Counted from the first letter of the stretch, positions 1 to 6,887 are shown. The stretch is DNA of 11,519 nucleotides from CAIZQW01 sp964459675 (GCA_964459675.1 CAYWNP010000086.1:1-11519); one strand, 5' to 3'. Notes: generated by a model from the sequence alone, not told the origin. Translations and numbers: made by a program.

Positions 1-23
1 GATTTTAGATTTGAGGAGAAACT

Positions 24-1397
24 GTGATAACTCAGCAAAATGTTCTTTCGACGATTCGAATGGTGCGAGAGGAGAATCTGGATGTTCGCGCGGTGACATT
101 GGGGGTCAACCTCAACATCTGTGCCAATCCAGATCCAGACCAGTTGGTCAAAGCTGTTTACGCCCGTATTGTGGACAAAGCACAGCATCTGGTGCGTTTC
201 TGCGATGAAGTGAGCGTGAAGTATGGTCTGCCAATCGTCAACAAGCGTATCGCTGTTTCCCCTGTCAGCATCCTTTTGGAGGGACATACGGTCGAGACAG
301 CCATCCGCGTCTGCAAGGCGCTGGATCAAGCGGCTGAGGCTGTAAAAGTTGATCTGCTCGGTGGTTATTCCGCACTTGTCCAGAAGGGGATGACACCTGG
401 AGAGCGGACCCTCATAAACTCCTTGCCCCAAGCCTTGACAGCTACAAAGAGAGTTTGTGCCTCCTTTAATGTGGGGACAACCAAGGCAGGCATCAATGTG
501 GATGCCACGAATCTCCTTGCCCAGAAGATTATTGAGACTGCCGAGGCAACGTCCGATACGAAGGGCTTTGGTTGCGCCAAGATCGTTGTTTTTGCTAATA
601 TGCCAGAGGATAACCCCTTTATGGCAGGTGCCATGCTGGGATCGGGTGAAGCAGAGTGTGTTATCAATGTGGGTGTCAGCGGTCCAGGGGTGGTCAAGCG
701 TGCGATTGATCGGTTGGTACAGGACTCCCCGAATGCGACGCTCAATGAGATTGCGGAGGAGATTAAGCACACCGCCTTCCGTGTGACGCGTACAGGGGAA
801 CTCATTGGCCGCGAAGTGGCTAACCGTCTAAAGATTCCCTTTGGCGTGGTGGATCTCTCTCTGGCGCCTACCCCGCGCGTGGGCGATTCCGTCGGCGAGA
901 TTTACCAGAGCATGGGCATTCGTTTGATTGGCGCGCCGGGAACCACTGCGGCTGTGATGCTACTGAATGACGCGGTTAAAAAGGGTGGCGCGTTTGCCTC
1001 AAGTTCGGTGGGCGGACTTTCCGGTGCCTTTATTCCCGTGATGGAAGACCATGCGCTCTCCAAAGCGGTTACCGACGGGACGCTGACACTGGAGAAGCTC
1101 GAAGCCATGACCGCAGTCTGTTCCGTAGGTCTCGACATGATTCTTCTGCCAGGGACCACCACAGCAGAAACGATTGCGGGTATCATTCTTGATGAGGCGG
1201 CCATCGGTATTACCAACCGGAAAACCACAGGCGTGCGCGTTATTCCTGTGCCAGGGGCAAAGCCAGGCGATTTTATAAACTTTGGTGGTCTTTTTGGCTC
1301 GGGTGTGATTATGAATCCAGCGAGTCCTGAAGGCGCGGAGTGCTTTGTGCGCCGCGGAGGACAGATACCAGCACCGATTCACAGTTTGATGAATTAA
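24..1397 (+). CDS. UPF0210 / PFL family protein (DUF711), unknown function
   Basis: The 457-residue product matches the UPF0210 (DUF711, 'PFL-like') family over its whole length. The N-terminus has the family pattern VLSTIRMVREENLDVRAVTL followed by a conserved GVNLNIC segment. The C-terminus ends in the typical FVRRGGQIPAPIHS. Family members are about 450 residues, so this one is full length. They are cytosolic, structurally related to pyruvate formate-lyase, and have no established reaction. They often follow a small ACT-domain protein, but the upstream neighbour is outside this window. The start is GTG at 24, chosen because GAGGAG (13-18) lies 5 bases upstream and the family N-terminus aligns there. 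The next gene begins one base after the stop, so the two are probably co-transcribed and translationally coupled. Family assignment is confident; function is unknown. Confidence 0.93.
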   Translation: MITQQNVLSTIRMVREENLDVRAVTLGVNLNICANPDPDQLVKAVYARIVDKAQHLVRFCDEVSVKYGLPIVNKRIAVSPVSILLEGHTVETAIRVCKALDQAAEAVKVDLLGGYSALVQKGMTPGERTLINSLPQALTATKRVCASFNVGTTKAGINVDATNLLAQKIIETAEATSDTKGFGCAKIVVFANMPEDNPFMAGAMLGSGEAECVINVGVSGPGVVKRAIDRLVQDSPNATLNEIAEEIKHTAFRVTRTGELIGREVANRLKIPFGVVDLSLAPTPRVGDSVGEIYQSMGIRLIGAPGTTAAVMLLNDAVKKGGAFASSSVGGLSGAFIPVMEDHALSKAVTDGTLTLEKLEAMTAVCSVGLDMILLPGTTTAETIAGIILDEAAIGITNRKTTGVRVIPVPGAKPGDFINFGGLFGSGVIMNPASPEGAECFVRRGGQIPAPIHSLMN

Positions 1398-1398
1398 G

Positions 1399-1884
1399 AT
1401 GAAACACTGGAAAGTATTATTTGTAAAGCCTCGGACAGAGAAAAAGGTTGCAGAGTATTGCAAGCTCTACGGCATTGATGTCTATCTTCCGATGCGGGAA
1501 AGTACGCGCGTGATACAGCGTCGCAAGATTTCGGTGCTGATGCCACTCTTTTCAGGCTATGTGTTTGTTCGTCTGCTGTCGGCACAGAAGCTGCAACTTC
1601 AACAAACCAACCTGCTCGTCCGTATTTTGGAGCCGTCGAATCCACGCAAGATGTTACGTGATCTCATCATGGTCCGGCGGGCACTTCGTGCCAACCCAGC
1701 CTTGGCGCCTGCCAAACCTCTGACAAAGGGTCGTCTGGTGCGCATCATCTCAGGTCCCTTCTTAGGTATTGAAGGCCGCGTGGCACGCATAACAGCGAAG
1801 ATGAAAATTGTTCTCAATATTGATATGATCGGTCAAGCCACGGCAGTTGAAATAGAGTCCGATTACGTCGAAGTCTTGGACTGA
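1399..1884 (+). CDS. NusG-like transcription elongation/antitermination factor (specialised paralogue)
   Basis: The 161-residue protein has the two-domain NusG architecture. An N-terminal NGN domain (about residues 3-100) opens with HWKVLFVKPRTEKKVAEY and contains the conserved PLFSGYVFVRL strand. A C-terminal KOW domain (about 108-161) carries KGRLVRIISGPFLGIEGRV. NGN domains bind the RNA polymerase clamp; KOW domains recruit ribosome or Rho. Housekeeping nusG normally sits beside secE and the rplK operon. This gene instead follows a UPF0210 gene by one base, and no ribosomal genes are near, so it looks like a specialised paralogue of the RfaH/UpxY/LoaP kind. Those usually act on long polysaccharide or natural-product operons, none of which is visible here. 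The ATG at 1399 has no clear Shine-Dalgarno site, consistent with translational coupling to the upstream stop. Its target operon is unknown. Confidence 0.88.
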   Translation: MKHWKVLFVKPRTEKKVAEYCKLYGIDVYLPMRESTRVIQRRKISVLMPLFSGYVFVRLLSAQKLQLQQTNLLVRILEPSNPRKMLRDLIMVRRALRANPALAPAKPLTKGRLVRIISGPFLGIEGRVARITAKMKIVLNIDMIGQATAVEIESDYVEVLD

Positions 1885-1890
1885 GGGAAA

Positions 1891-1916
1891 GGTGGCGCAG
1901 ACATGCTTGTCTGCGC
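1891..1916 (+). repeat. REP-type palindrome, left unit
   Basis: A four-base GGTG head is followed by a perfect 9-base-pair stem GCGCAGACA / TGTCTGCGC with a TGCT loop (1895-1916). The stem is GC-rich but is followed by CTATCATG rather than a T run, so it is not a standard intrinsic terminator. It may still stabilise the 3' end of the NusG-like mRNA. Confidence 0.75.
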
Positions 1917-2001
1917 TATCATGTCAGACAGGGACCGCCGTATTCGGCAGAGCCCGTGCTTGCTATGGGAGCGAAGCGTCAATTCTACCCCACCTTGGAG
2001 A

Positions 2002-2027
2002 CCGCAGACAGGAATGTCTGCGCCACC
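2002..2027 (-). repeat. REP-type palindrome, right unit (inverted)
   Basis: Read on the minus strand this begins with the same GGTGGCGCAGACA head. An 8-base-pair stem CGCAGACA / TGTCTGCG encloses a four-base loop (2003-2022). It differs from the left unit at three positions, two of them in the loop region. It directly abuts the stop codon of the Nudix gene. Confidence 0.75.
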
Positions 2028-2534
2028 CTACAGGCACATTAGACGATGCCAGAGCATTTGCTCGCCCTCAAAGACAAACTGCGCTTCAAAGCGCTTCCCG
2101 TCAAGCATCAACGGTATCCAGAGACGATCATCGCTCCACATCTGCTCATAGGGAATCGCGTTCTCATCGCACCAGAAGGGGACGGCTTCCTCGGTCTCGT
2201 GCATCTCGCTCGAACAGTCACTTGCCGTGAAGACATGGGCTTGCAGGGAGTAGCCGTCCGTGAAGGCGAAGTCTAGGCGACCTGCAAAAACAAGTCCGAG
2301 AGGAGTCAGCCCAACCTCTTCTTGACACTCGCGGACCGCAGTCTGTTCGAGGGTCTCGCCCTTCTCCTGCCGCCCGCCAGGCGCATTGATTTTGCCTTTG
2401 CCCAAGCCGCGCTTCTTGTGAATGAGGAGCAGTTTCCCCTTTTTGCGGATAAAGCATAATGTAGCAACATCGACGGGCTTCCAAATGTCCCAGTCGATGT
2501 TGAAGGATTCTTTCGAGGATGTTTGAAGAATCAT
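2028..2534 (-). CDS. Nudix hydrolase, MTH1/MutT-like (8-oxo-dGTP diphosphatase family)
   Basis: The 168-residue protein contains a complete Nudix box at residues 54-76 (G-x5-E-x7-RE-C-x-EE-x-G-L), including G54, E60, R68, E69, E72 and E73 for metal binding and pyrophosphate hydrolysis. Outside the box it resembles animal MTH1/NUDT1 more than classical MutT. It has a KKRGLGKGKIN segment before the box, with N50 matching MTH1 N33. It also has an MWSDDRLW motif (132-139) whose W133, D135 and D136 match MTH1 W117, D119 and D120, the purine-recognition residues. By family knowledge it would hydrolyse oxidised purine nucleoside triphosphates; the exact substrate is inferred. It carries about 20 extra N-terminal residues compared with MTH1. 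Its ATG overlaps the stop of the upstream secreted-protein gene (TAATG, 2532-2536), so translation is probably coupled. Confidence 0.92.
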   Translation of the reverse strand: MILQTSSKESFNIDWDIWKPVDVATLCFIRKKGKLLLIHKKRGLGKGKINAPGGRQEKGETLEQTAVRECQEEVGLTPLGLVFAGRLDFAFTDGYSLQAHVFTASDCSSEMHETEEAVPFWCDENAIPYEQMWSDDRLWIPLMLDGKRFEAQFVFEGEQMLWHRLMCL

Positions 2535-4252
2535 TAATTCCCCGCCTCTGCTACGACGTCAGTAGCTTCGGGGCGATCCAGTTCAGCATACGAGCTCCAG
2601 ATCAGCTCGGCATTCAGGGACTCTGAATAGGATATGAAATCAACCAAGGTGTAAGCCTCAGGCGAATAGTTGAATTCGCTTCCACACGCATATTCACAGA
2701 TGCAGGGAACGCGCCTGTTACATTTACAGGCGCAGAAGCAAGGCTCCGGGGCAGCTTCGACCTGTTTCGCCTCTGCAGGGGGAGGTGTTGCGACAGGCTG
2801 TTGCTGAGGTTCGAATATTCCCAAGGATCCTTGAACAGGCGCAACTGGCTGGACCGGCTGATTGATATACACGACCTGTTGCGCGGGTTGCTGGATTACG
2901 ATGGTTTGCGGTTCCTCGTACAGGTAGTATGAGCGGTAGACAGGATAGGGGTTGAACATATAGGAAAATCCGCCATACCAGCTCGAACGCCAGCCACCGT
3001 AGTAGACATTCGAGTGCTGCCACCCATCATGATGACCCCACGCTGAGGAGCAATAATAGGGGCTATAGGTGTAAACTGGGTATGTCGAACGGCTTGAAAC
3101 CGAGACGGCGACAGATCCACTTTGCCACGTGGTGGTGACTGTTCTGACAGGGAATGGATCGACCACCTGCGCGACGTAGAGCGGAGCCACGAAGGGGGCT
3201 ACGAGTGCAAAACTGAAGGCGTTCCAGAACGCGTCGCGTCCTGAGTAACAGGTCGCCGGACGGTAGGTATTGTATTGATGCGTTGGGTAATGGCGCGAAT
3301 GGTAGTTGTGCGTGTCTGGGGGGTGATAGGTTGTACGGACAGGCTCAGGATGCCGCTGTGTGTTGAGTTCGTACTGCGGACGGTCATGCTGCATAGAAGA
3401 GACCCTCCTGGTGGGCTCCGGTTGCGTTGAAGAACGTTCGTTGTTGACGAAAGGAGTACTCACTTTCACTGTTGGGCGTGGCGCTGTTCGACTCGGAGGT
3501 GTGATTTGTACGCGTTGAGGTTGCTCAGTACGTGCAGTTCGCTCTCGTGGGACACGTTCGCTCTCACGTTGTGTCGTTGTCTCTGTACGAACGTCTCGCG
3601 TCGTTGTGTGTTTTACGGCGCTCTCCTGACTATTCCTTTTAGTCCATGTGTTCGGAGTGATATCCTGCTGCACAGTGCCTGGCTGCGTTGGCTCGCGAAG
3701 GGAGTCTTTTCGTTCTCTTGTCCTAAAAGTGTTGTGGTTCTCTTCGCTGGGTGTCGTGCCAGTGCGCGCTGGTTGAGCGAGCGACTCATTACGTTCCCTC
3801 GTGCTTGTTACGCGACGGCTCTCCCGACGGACAGGCTCTGCTGAAACGGATGTTGCAGGAGTCGTCGGGGGCGTAATGGGTGTTCTGTCCTGAACGGTGG
3901 AGGAGGCCCCTGTTGGGGTGACCTCTCGAGTCGTTTGCCGTTGCGACTGCGACGGACTCTGCTCCGAACGTCCTTTGAAGGTCTCGCTTCGATACGCCGG
4001 AGTAGAAGGTACGTAGGTGCGTGTCGTCGTTGGTGCGGCAAAAGGAATTGCTTCCGTCCGTGTGGCCGACGGTGAGCGATAGGTTGGCGCGGGAATGGTC
4101 TGTATCGCTGTGGGCGTTGTTGCCTCGAGGGACCCGCTCGGAGTGACAGCGCCGTTACGCGTGGACTCTTTGCTTCCCCCTTCATTCCGTTTTGCTCCAG
4201 CAGGGAGGGAAAACACACATGCGATCAAAAGGGTTGCGAGAATCCTATTCAT
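2534..4252 (-). CDS. Secreted low-complexity Thr/Arg/Pro-rich protein with aromatic region and C-terminal Cys cluster; unknown function
   Basis: I do not recognise a family for this 572-residue protein. Residues 1-20 form a signal peptide (MNR start, hydrophobic core, A-G-A before the basic K21-R22). Residues 25-330 are disordered-looking and rich in T, R, P, S, Q and E, with a degenerate 27-residue tandem repeat at 150-203. Residues 341-364 are hydrophobic and could be a membrane segment or buried strand. Residues 380-447 are rich in Tyr, Trp and Gly, and 448-504 in Pro, Gln and Val. A cluster of seven cysteines (505-523, spacing C-x-C-x-C-x-C-x5-C-x-C-x3-C) precedes an acidic tail. The ATG is preceded by AGGAAGGAG at 6-base spacing and a sigma-70-like promoter. 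It is probably exported to the envelope or surface. The basic disordered part might contact polysaccharide or nucleic acid, but that is speculation. Confidence 0.78.
   Translation of the reverse strand: MNRILATLLIACVFSLPAGAKRNEGGSKESTRNGAVTPSGSLEATTPTAIQTIPAPTYRSPSATRTEAIPFAAPTTTRTYVPSTPAYRSETFKGRSEQSPSQSQRQTTREVTPTGASSTVQDRTPITPPTTPATSVSAEPVRRESRRVTSTRERNESLAQPARTGTTPSEENHNTFRTRERKDSLREPTQPGTVQQDITPNTWTKRNSQESAVKHTTTRDVRTETTTQRESERVPRERTARTEQPQRVQITPPSRTAPRPTVKVSTPFVNNERSSTQPEPTRRVSSMQHDRPQYELNTQRHPEPVRTTYHPPDTHNYHSRHYPTHQYNTYRPATCYSGRDAFWNAFSFALVAPFVAPLYVAQVVDPFPVRTVTTTWQSGSVAVSVSSRSTYPVYTYSPYYCSSAWGHHDGWQHSNVYYGGWRSSWYGGFSYMFNPYPVYRSYYLYEEPQTIVIQQPAQQVVYINQPVQPVAPVQGSLGIFEPQQQPVATPPPAEAKQVEAAPEPCFCACKCNRRVPCICEYACGSEFNYSPEAYTLVDFISYSESLNAELIWSSYAELDRPEATDVVAEAGN
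2684..2740 (-). other. Seven-cysteine cluster within the secreted protein
   Basis: Residues 505-523 hold seven cysteines in 19 residues (CFCACKC, five residues, CIC, three residues, C). Only two other cysteines (C335, C401) occur in the mature part after the signal peptide. The density suggests metal binding or a small disulfide-rich module. It is not an exact match to any metallothionein or zinc-finger spacing that I know. Confidence 0.7.
3644..3805 (-). repeat. Degenerate 27-residue tandem repeat in the secreted protein
   Basis: Residues 150-176 and 177-203 are consecutive 27-residue units that align without gaps and agree at 11 positions. The shared frame is T-R-E-R..S-L..P...G-T......N-T followed by an aromatic residue. 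A weaker third unit may begin at residue 204 (T-K-R-N-S-Q-E-S). This suggests the disordered region grew by internal duplication. Confidence 0.55.
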
Positions 4253-4402
4253 AACAGGCTCCTTCCTAAGAGAGCTATTGGTGCTTATTACAGTACGTTA
4301 TTTTGACGATGCCGTCAAGATCCGCTACCGTCTATATGCGCCTGTTGAGTTAAACGTTCACAAGGTGAAAATATTGCTTCGTCGTTCACTTCCTCATCAG
4401 GG
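4253..4402. promoter_or_regulatory. Divergent intergenic region between the secreted-protein gene and the radical SAM gene
   Basis: No gene is seen in these 150 bases. They hold the minus-strand promoter described separately. A palindrome TTGACG-ATGC-CGTCAA (4303-4318) covers that promoter's -35 box and could be an operator. On the plus strand, TTGACG (4303-4308) with TACCGT (4326-4331) at 17-base spacing, or TTGAGT (4345-4350) with AATATT (4370-4375) at 19, could serve the radical SAM gene. Both plus-strand candidates are weak. Confidence 0.4.
4290..4318 (-). promoter_or_regulatory. Candidate sigma-70 promoter for the secreted-protein/Nudix operon
   Basis: On the minus strand, TTGACG (4318-4313) and TACTGT (4295-4290) are separated by exactly 17 bases. 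Each matches the consensus hexamer at four or more positions. The predicted start point lies about 30 bases upstream of the strong AGGAAGGAG site and ATG at 4252. The -35 hexamer is half of a perfect 6-base inverted repeat, which may allow repressor control. Confidence 0.55.
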
Positions 4403-6127
4403 GTGGACAATCTCATGAAGAAAGGCTTGCACGGGAGAGGAGAATATGGGATTGTTTTAGGNNNNNNNNNNNNNNNNNNNNNNNNNNNNNNNNNNNNNNN
4501 NNNNNNNNNNNNNNNNNNNNNNNNNNNNNNNNNNNNNNNNNNNNNNNNNNNNNNNNNNNNNCAGGCACCTCACCTCGCCACGCGTATTGCGCAACGTTCC
4601 TTCCTGCCTGAAGGTCCGCGCCTTGAGGCCATGACCTCAGGTTCAGGTCTCTCGGCTGAGGACGCCTGGGCTTTTTTGGCCGATGGGCTTGATGTCACGG
4701 AGCGAGCGAGCTTTTTAGCCTCCCTCTATCTGGATGATCTCGCAGATGTGATTCGAGAGGGTGTTGACGCTGATTTTGGATTTTCACGTTACGCAGAACG
4801 CTTAGGTGTTGCCATGCCAACCTTTGGGCCGATGCTCAAAAAACTAAAAGCTCCACGCTCGCTCGTGGGTGAGATGATTGACGCGCTGACGCATGAAGTG
4901 CTTCGCAATCACAAGCCTGATATTGTGGGGCTGACCTTGCCCTTCCCTGGGACAGTCTATGGCGCGTTCCGTATTGCACAGCAGGTCCGTCATCTCCTTC
5001 CCAAAACACGTATCGTCATGGGGGGCGGATATGTGAATACGGAATTGCGAAACCTGACGGATGAACGCGTTTTTCAGTTCGTGGATGATCTCTGTTTTGA
5101 TGAGGGTTTTTCAGCATGGGAGCAGATCCTTCAGAAGCAAGGGTATGTTCTGCCGTCAGGTCCGTCTCAAGCGATCCCCTGTCAAGAGATGTGGAGTCAT
5201 AAGCCTGTTTATCAGGGAATTGATTTCACGCGCTATATTAACGTGATGGAGACGACCAACCCGATGCACCGGATTTGGTCGTATGGCAAGTGGCTCAAGT
5301 TACAGGCTGCGAATGGTTGTTATTGGCATCAGTGCACCTTTTGCGATGTAGGGCTTGATTATATTGGCCATTATCGAGCGCCAAAAGTTGAGGACCTTGT
5401 TGATCAGATGGAGCGGATGGTTCGTGAGACGGGACAAACGGGGTTTCACTTTACAGACGAGGCGTTGGCGCCAGCTTTTTTACGTCAACTGAGTGAAGAG
5501 CTACTCCGGCGTAAGCTAAAGATAACATGGTGGGGCAACATACGCTTTGAAAAGGCCTTTTCGCCTGAACTGGCGCACCGCATGGCTGATGCAGGCTGTA
5601 TTGCCGTAACAGGCGGACTCGAATGTGCAAATGATCGTCTGTTAACACTGATGAAGAAGGGGGTCACCTGTAAAGGCGCGGCCACGGCCTGCAAGGCTTT
5701 TTCAACAGCAGGGATTCTTGTGCATGTCTATCTCATGTATGGATTCCCGACTCAGACGAGGAAGGAGATTTTGGAAGCGCTGGATTACGTGCGAGGTCTT
5801 TTTGAAAAGGGCACCATCCAGTCTGCTTATTGGCACCGCTTCGCATTGACGATCCATAGTCCTATTGCGAGAGATCCCAAGACGTTCGGCGTGAGCATTT
5901 CTGAAGCAGTGGCGAGGGTTCCGCCTGCGCACGGGTGCAAGGTGTTGACGCTTGAAACCCTCACTGCACACTCCAAAGGCGCACGTTGTTTTGCTTTAAA
6001 TGAGATTCCCTACACCGTCACACGAGCCCCTGATTACGACCGTGTAGGACAAGGCCTCCGTGCCGCGCTTTACAACTACATGCTCGGCCTTGGCTTTGAG
6101 GTGCCCGTGGAACGATGGCTGAAGTGA
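4403..6127 (+). CDS. B12-binding-domain radical SAM protein (N-terminal part interrupted by assembly gap)
   Basis: Numbering counts the 100 N as coding. Residues about 165-255 look like the Rossmann-type B12-binding domain of cobalamin-dependent radical SAM enzymes: PDIVGLTLPFPG, then RIVMGGGYV at about 203-211, then DEGFSAWEQIL. A radical SAM domain follows, with cluster cysteines C306, C311 and C314 in CYWHQCTFCD. Supporting motifs are FHFTDEALAP and VTGGLECANDRLLTLMKKG. The spacing is C-x4-C-x2-C, not the usual C-x3-C-x2-C. Such enzymes bind a 4Fe-4S cluster and cleave SAM to a radical, often for methylation or modification of small molecules or peptides; no substrate is suggested by the neighbours. 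The start is uncertain: GTG at 4403 and ATG at 4415 are possible, and the frame across the gap is unproven. Its 3' end converges with the ABC ATPase, 6 bases away. Confidence 0.85.
   Translation: MDNLMKKGLHGRGEYGIVLXXXXXXXXXXXXXXXXXXXXXXXXXXXXXXXXXXQAPHLATRIAQRSFLPEGPRLEAMTSGSGLSAEDAWAFLADGLDVTERASFLASLYLDDLADVIREGVDADFGFSRYAERLGVAMPTFGPMLKKLKAPRSLVGEMIDALTHEVLRNHKPDIVGLTLPFPGTVYGAFRIAQQVRHLLPKTRIVMGGGYVNTELRNLTDERVFQFVDDLCFDEGFSAWEQILQKQGYVLPSGPSQAIPCQEMWSHKPVYQGIDFTRYINVMETTNPMHRIWSYGKWLKLQAANGCYWHQCTFCDVGLDYIGHYRAPKVEDLVDQMERMVRETGQTGFHFTDEALAPAFLRQLSEELLRRKLKITWWGNIRFEKAFSPELAHRMADAGCIAVTGGLECANDRLLTLMKKGVTCKGAATACKAFSTAGILVHVYLMYGFPTQTRKEILEALDYVRGLFEKGTIQSAYWHRFALTIHSPIARDPKTFGVSISEAVARVPPAHGCKVLTLETLTAHSKGARCFALNEIPYTVTRAPDYDRVGQGLRAALYNYMLGLGFEVPVERWLK
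4462..4561. other. Assembly gap of 100 N
   Basis: Exactly 100 consecutive N, the conventional placeholder for a gap of unknown size. It falls within the 5' part of the radical SAM gene, so the number of missing residues and the continuity of the reading frame are not known. Confidence 0.98.
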
Positions 6128-6133
6128 ACAGCA

Positions 6134-6886
6134 TCAATTAATCATCCGGCTCAGGAATAATTTCGTGCGCTCGGTTTTGGGATTTGTGAATATTTCTTCG
6201 GGCGTGCCAGATTCAATAATAGCCCCTTTGTCAAAAACCACGACACGGTCAGCCACTTCGCGGGCAAAATGCATGAGGTGGGTGACGATCAATGTGGTCA
6301 TCCCCCCGTTGACCAAATCTTTGATAACCGAAAGGACCTCACCGACCATTTCCGGATCAAGGGAGGACGTCGGTTCATCAAAGAGCATTGCCTCCGGTTT
6401 CATTGCCAGAGCCCTGACAATGGCGATGCGTTGTTGCTCCCCGCCGGAGAGATCTTCCGGATGGCAGTTCACTTTGTTTTCGAGATTGATCCGGCGCAAC
6501 AGGGTTAAGGCATGTTCTGTGGCAGTCTCTTTATTGATTCCCAGAACCCGGACAGGAGCTTCAATGATGTTTTCCATAACCGTCATGTGCGGGAACAAAT
6601 TAAATTGCTGAAAGACCATGCCGACCTTCAACCGTATGTTACGTATAGCTTCTAGATCTTCTTTTGTCGGATTGACACGGTTGATCGAATGAAGTTCAAT
6701 TCCGTCAACAATGATTTCACCCTCCTGAAAGAATTCCAGTCCATTAATGCACCTGATAAACGTGCTCTTCCCGCTCCCGGACGGACCGATAAAAACAACG
6801 ACTTCACCTTTGTTGACGTCTAAACTTACGCCTTTAAAAAGATGATGCTGGCCATATGATTTATGCAAGTTTTTTACGGTGATCAT
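6134..6886 (-). CDS. Polar amino acid ABC transporter, ATP-binding subunit (GlnQ/HisP type)
   Basis: This 250-residue ATPase has every catalytic motif of the family: Walker A GPSGSGKST (34-42), Q-loop Q93, signature LSGGEQQR (146-153), Walker B MLFDEP with E171, D-loop SSLD and switch histidine H203. The VTHLMHFAREVADRV stretch and 250-residue length are typical of polar amino acid importers of the GlnQ/HisP/ArtP type. It powers the binding-protein/permease fusion encoded just upstream: its ATG (6886) lies one base after that gene's TAA. The ribosome binding site is weak (AGAAG), so translation is likely coupled. The stop is 6 bases from the convergent radical SAM stop, leaving no room for a dedicated terminator. 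Confidence 0.96.
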   Translation of the reverse strand: MITVKNLHKSYGQHHLFKGVSLDVNKGEVVVFIGPSGSGKSTFIRCINGLEFFQEGEIIVDGIELHSINRVNPTKEDLEAIRNIRLKVGMVFQQFNLFPHMTVMENIIEAPVRVLGINKETATEHALTLLRRINLENKVNCHPEDLSGGEQQRIAIVRALAMKPEAMLFDEPTSSLDPEMVGEVLSVIKDLVNGGMTTLIVTHLMHFAREVADRVVVFDKGAIIESGTPEEIFTNPKTERTKLFLSRMIN

Positions 6887-6887
6887 A

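Larger units (their letters stand above)
1891..2027. repeat. REPIN-like element: two inverted REP-type palindromes around an 85-base spacer
   Basis: Two 26-base palindromic units face each other. The first is 1891-1916; the second, read on the minus strand, is 2027-2002, with 23 of 26 positions identical. The outer GGTGGCGCAGACA (1891-1903) is an exact reverse complement of 2015-2027. The spacer holds a small perfect hairpin GCCG-TATT-CGGC (1937-1948) and a further CAGACA at 1925-1930. The element fills the gap between two convergent genes: it starts 6 bases after the NusG-like stop and ends immediately before the Nudix stop codon. The layout matches REP doublets (REPINs), which are mobilised in trans by RAYT transposases. 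No RAYT gene is in the window. This may be one copy of a dispersed family, but copy number cannot be seen here. Confidence 0.75.

Noticed and set aside
365..805. Open frame of 146 codons antisense to the UPF0210 gene
   Set aside because: It lies wholly inside a confidently identified gene on the other strand, has no ribosome binding site that I can see and no recognisable domain.
1892..2230. Plus-strand open frame of 112 codons across the REPIN-like element and the Nudix gene
   Set aside because: It is composed of repeat sequence and antisense Nudix sequence. The Nudix frame has full catalytic motifs, so this one is a shadow.
3506..3844. Open frame of 112 codons antisense to the Thr/Arg-rich secreted protein
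   Set aside because: The Cys/Leu/Ser-rich translation is the expected shadow of Thr/Arg/Pro-rich codons read backwards; no motif or start signal.
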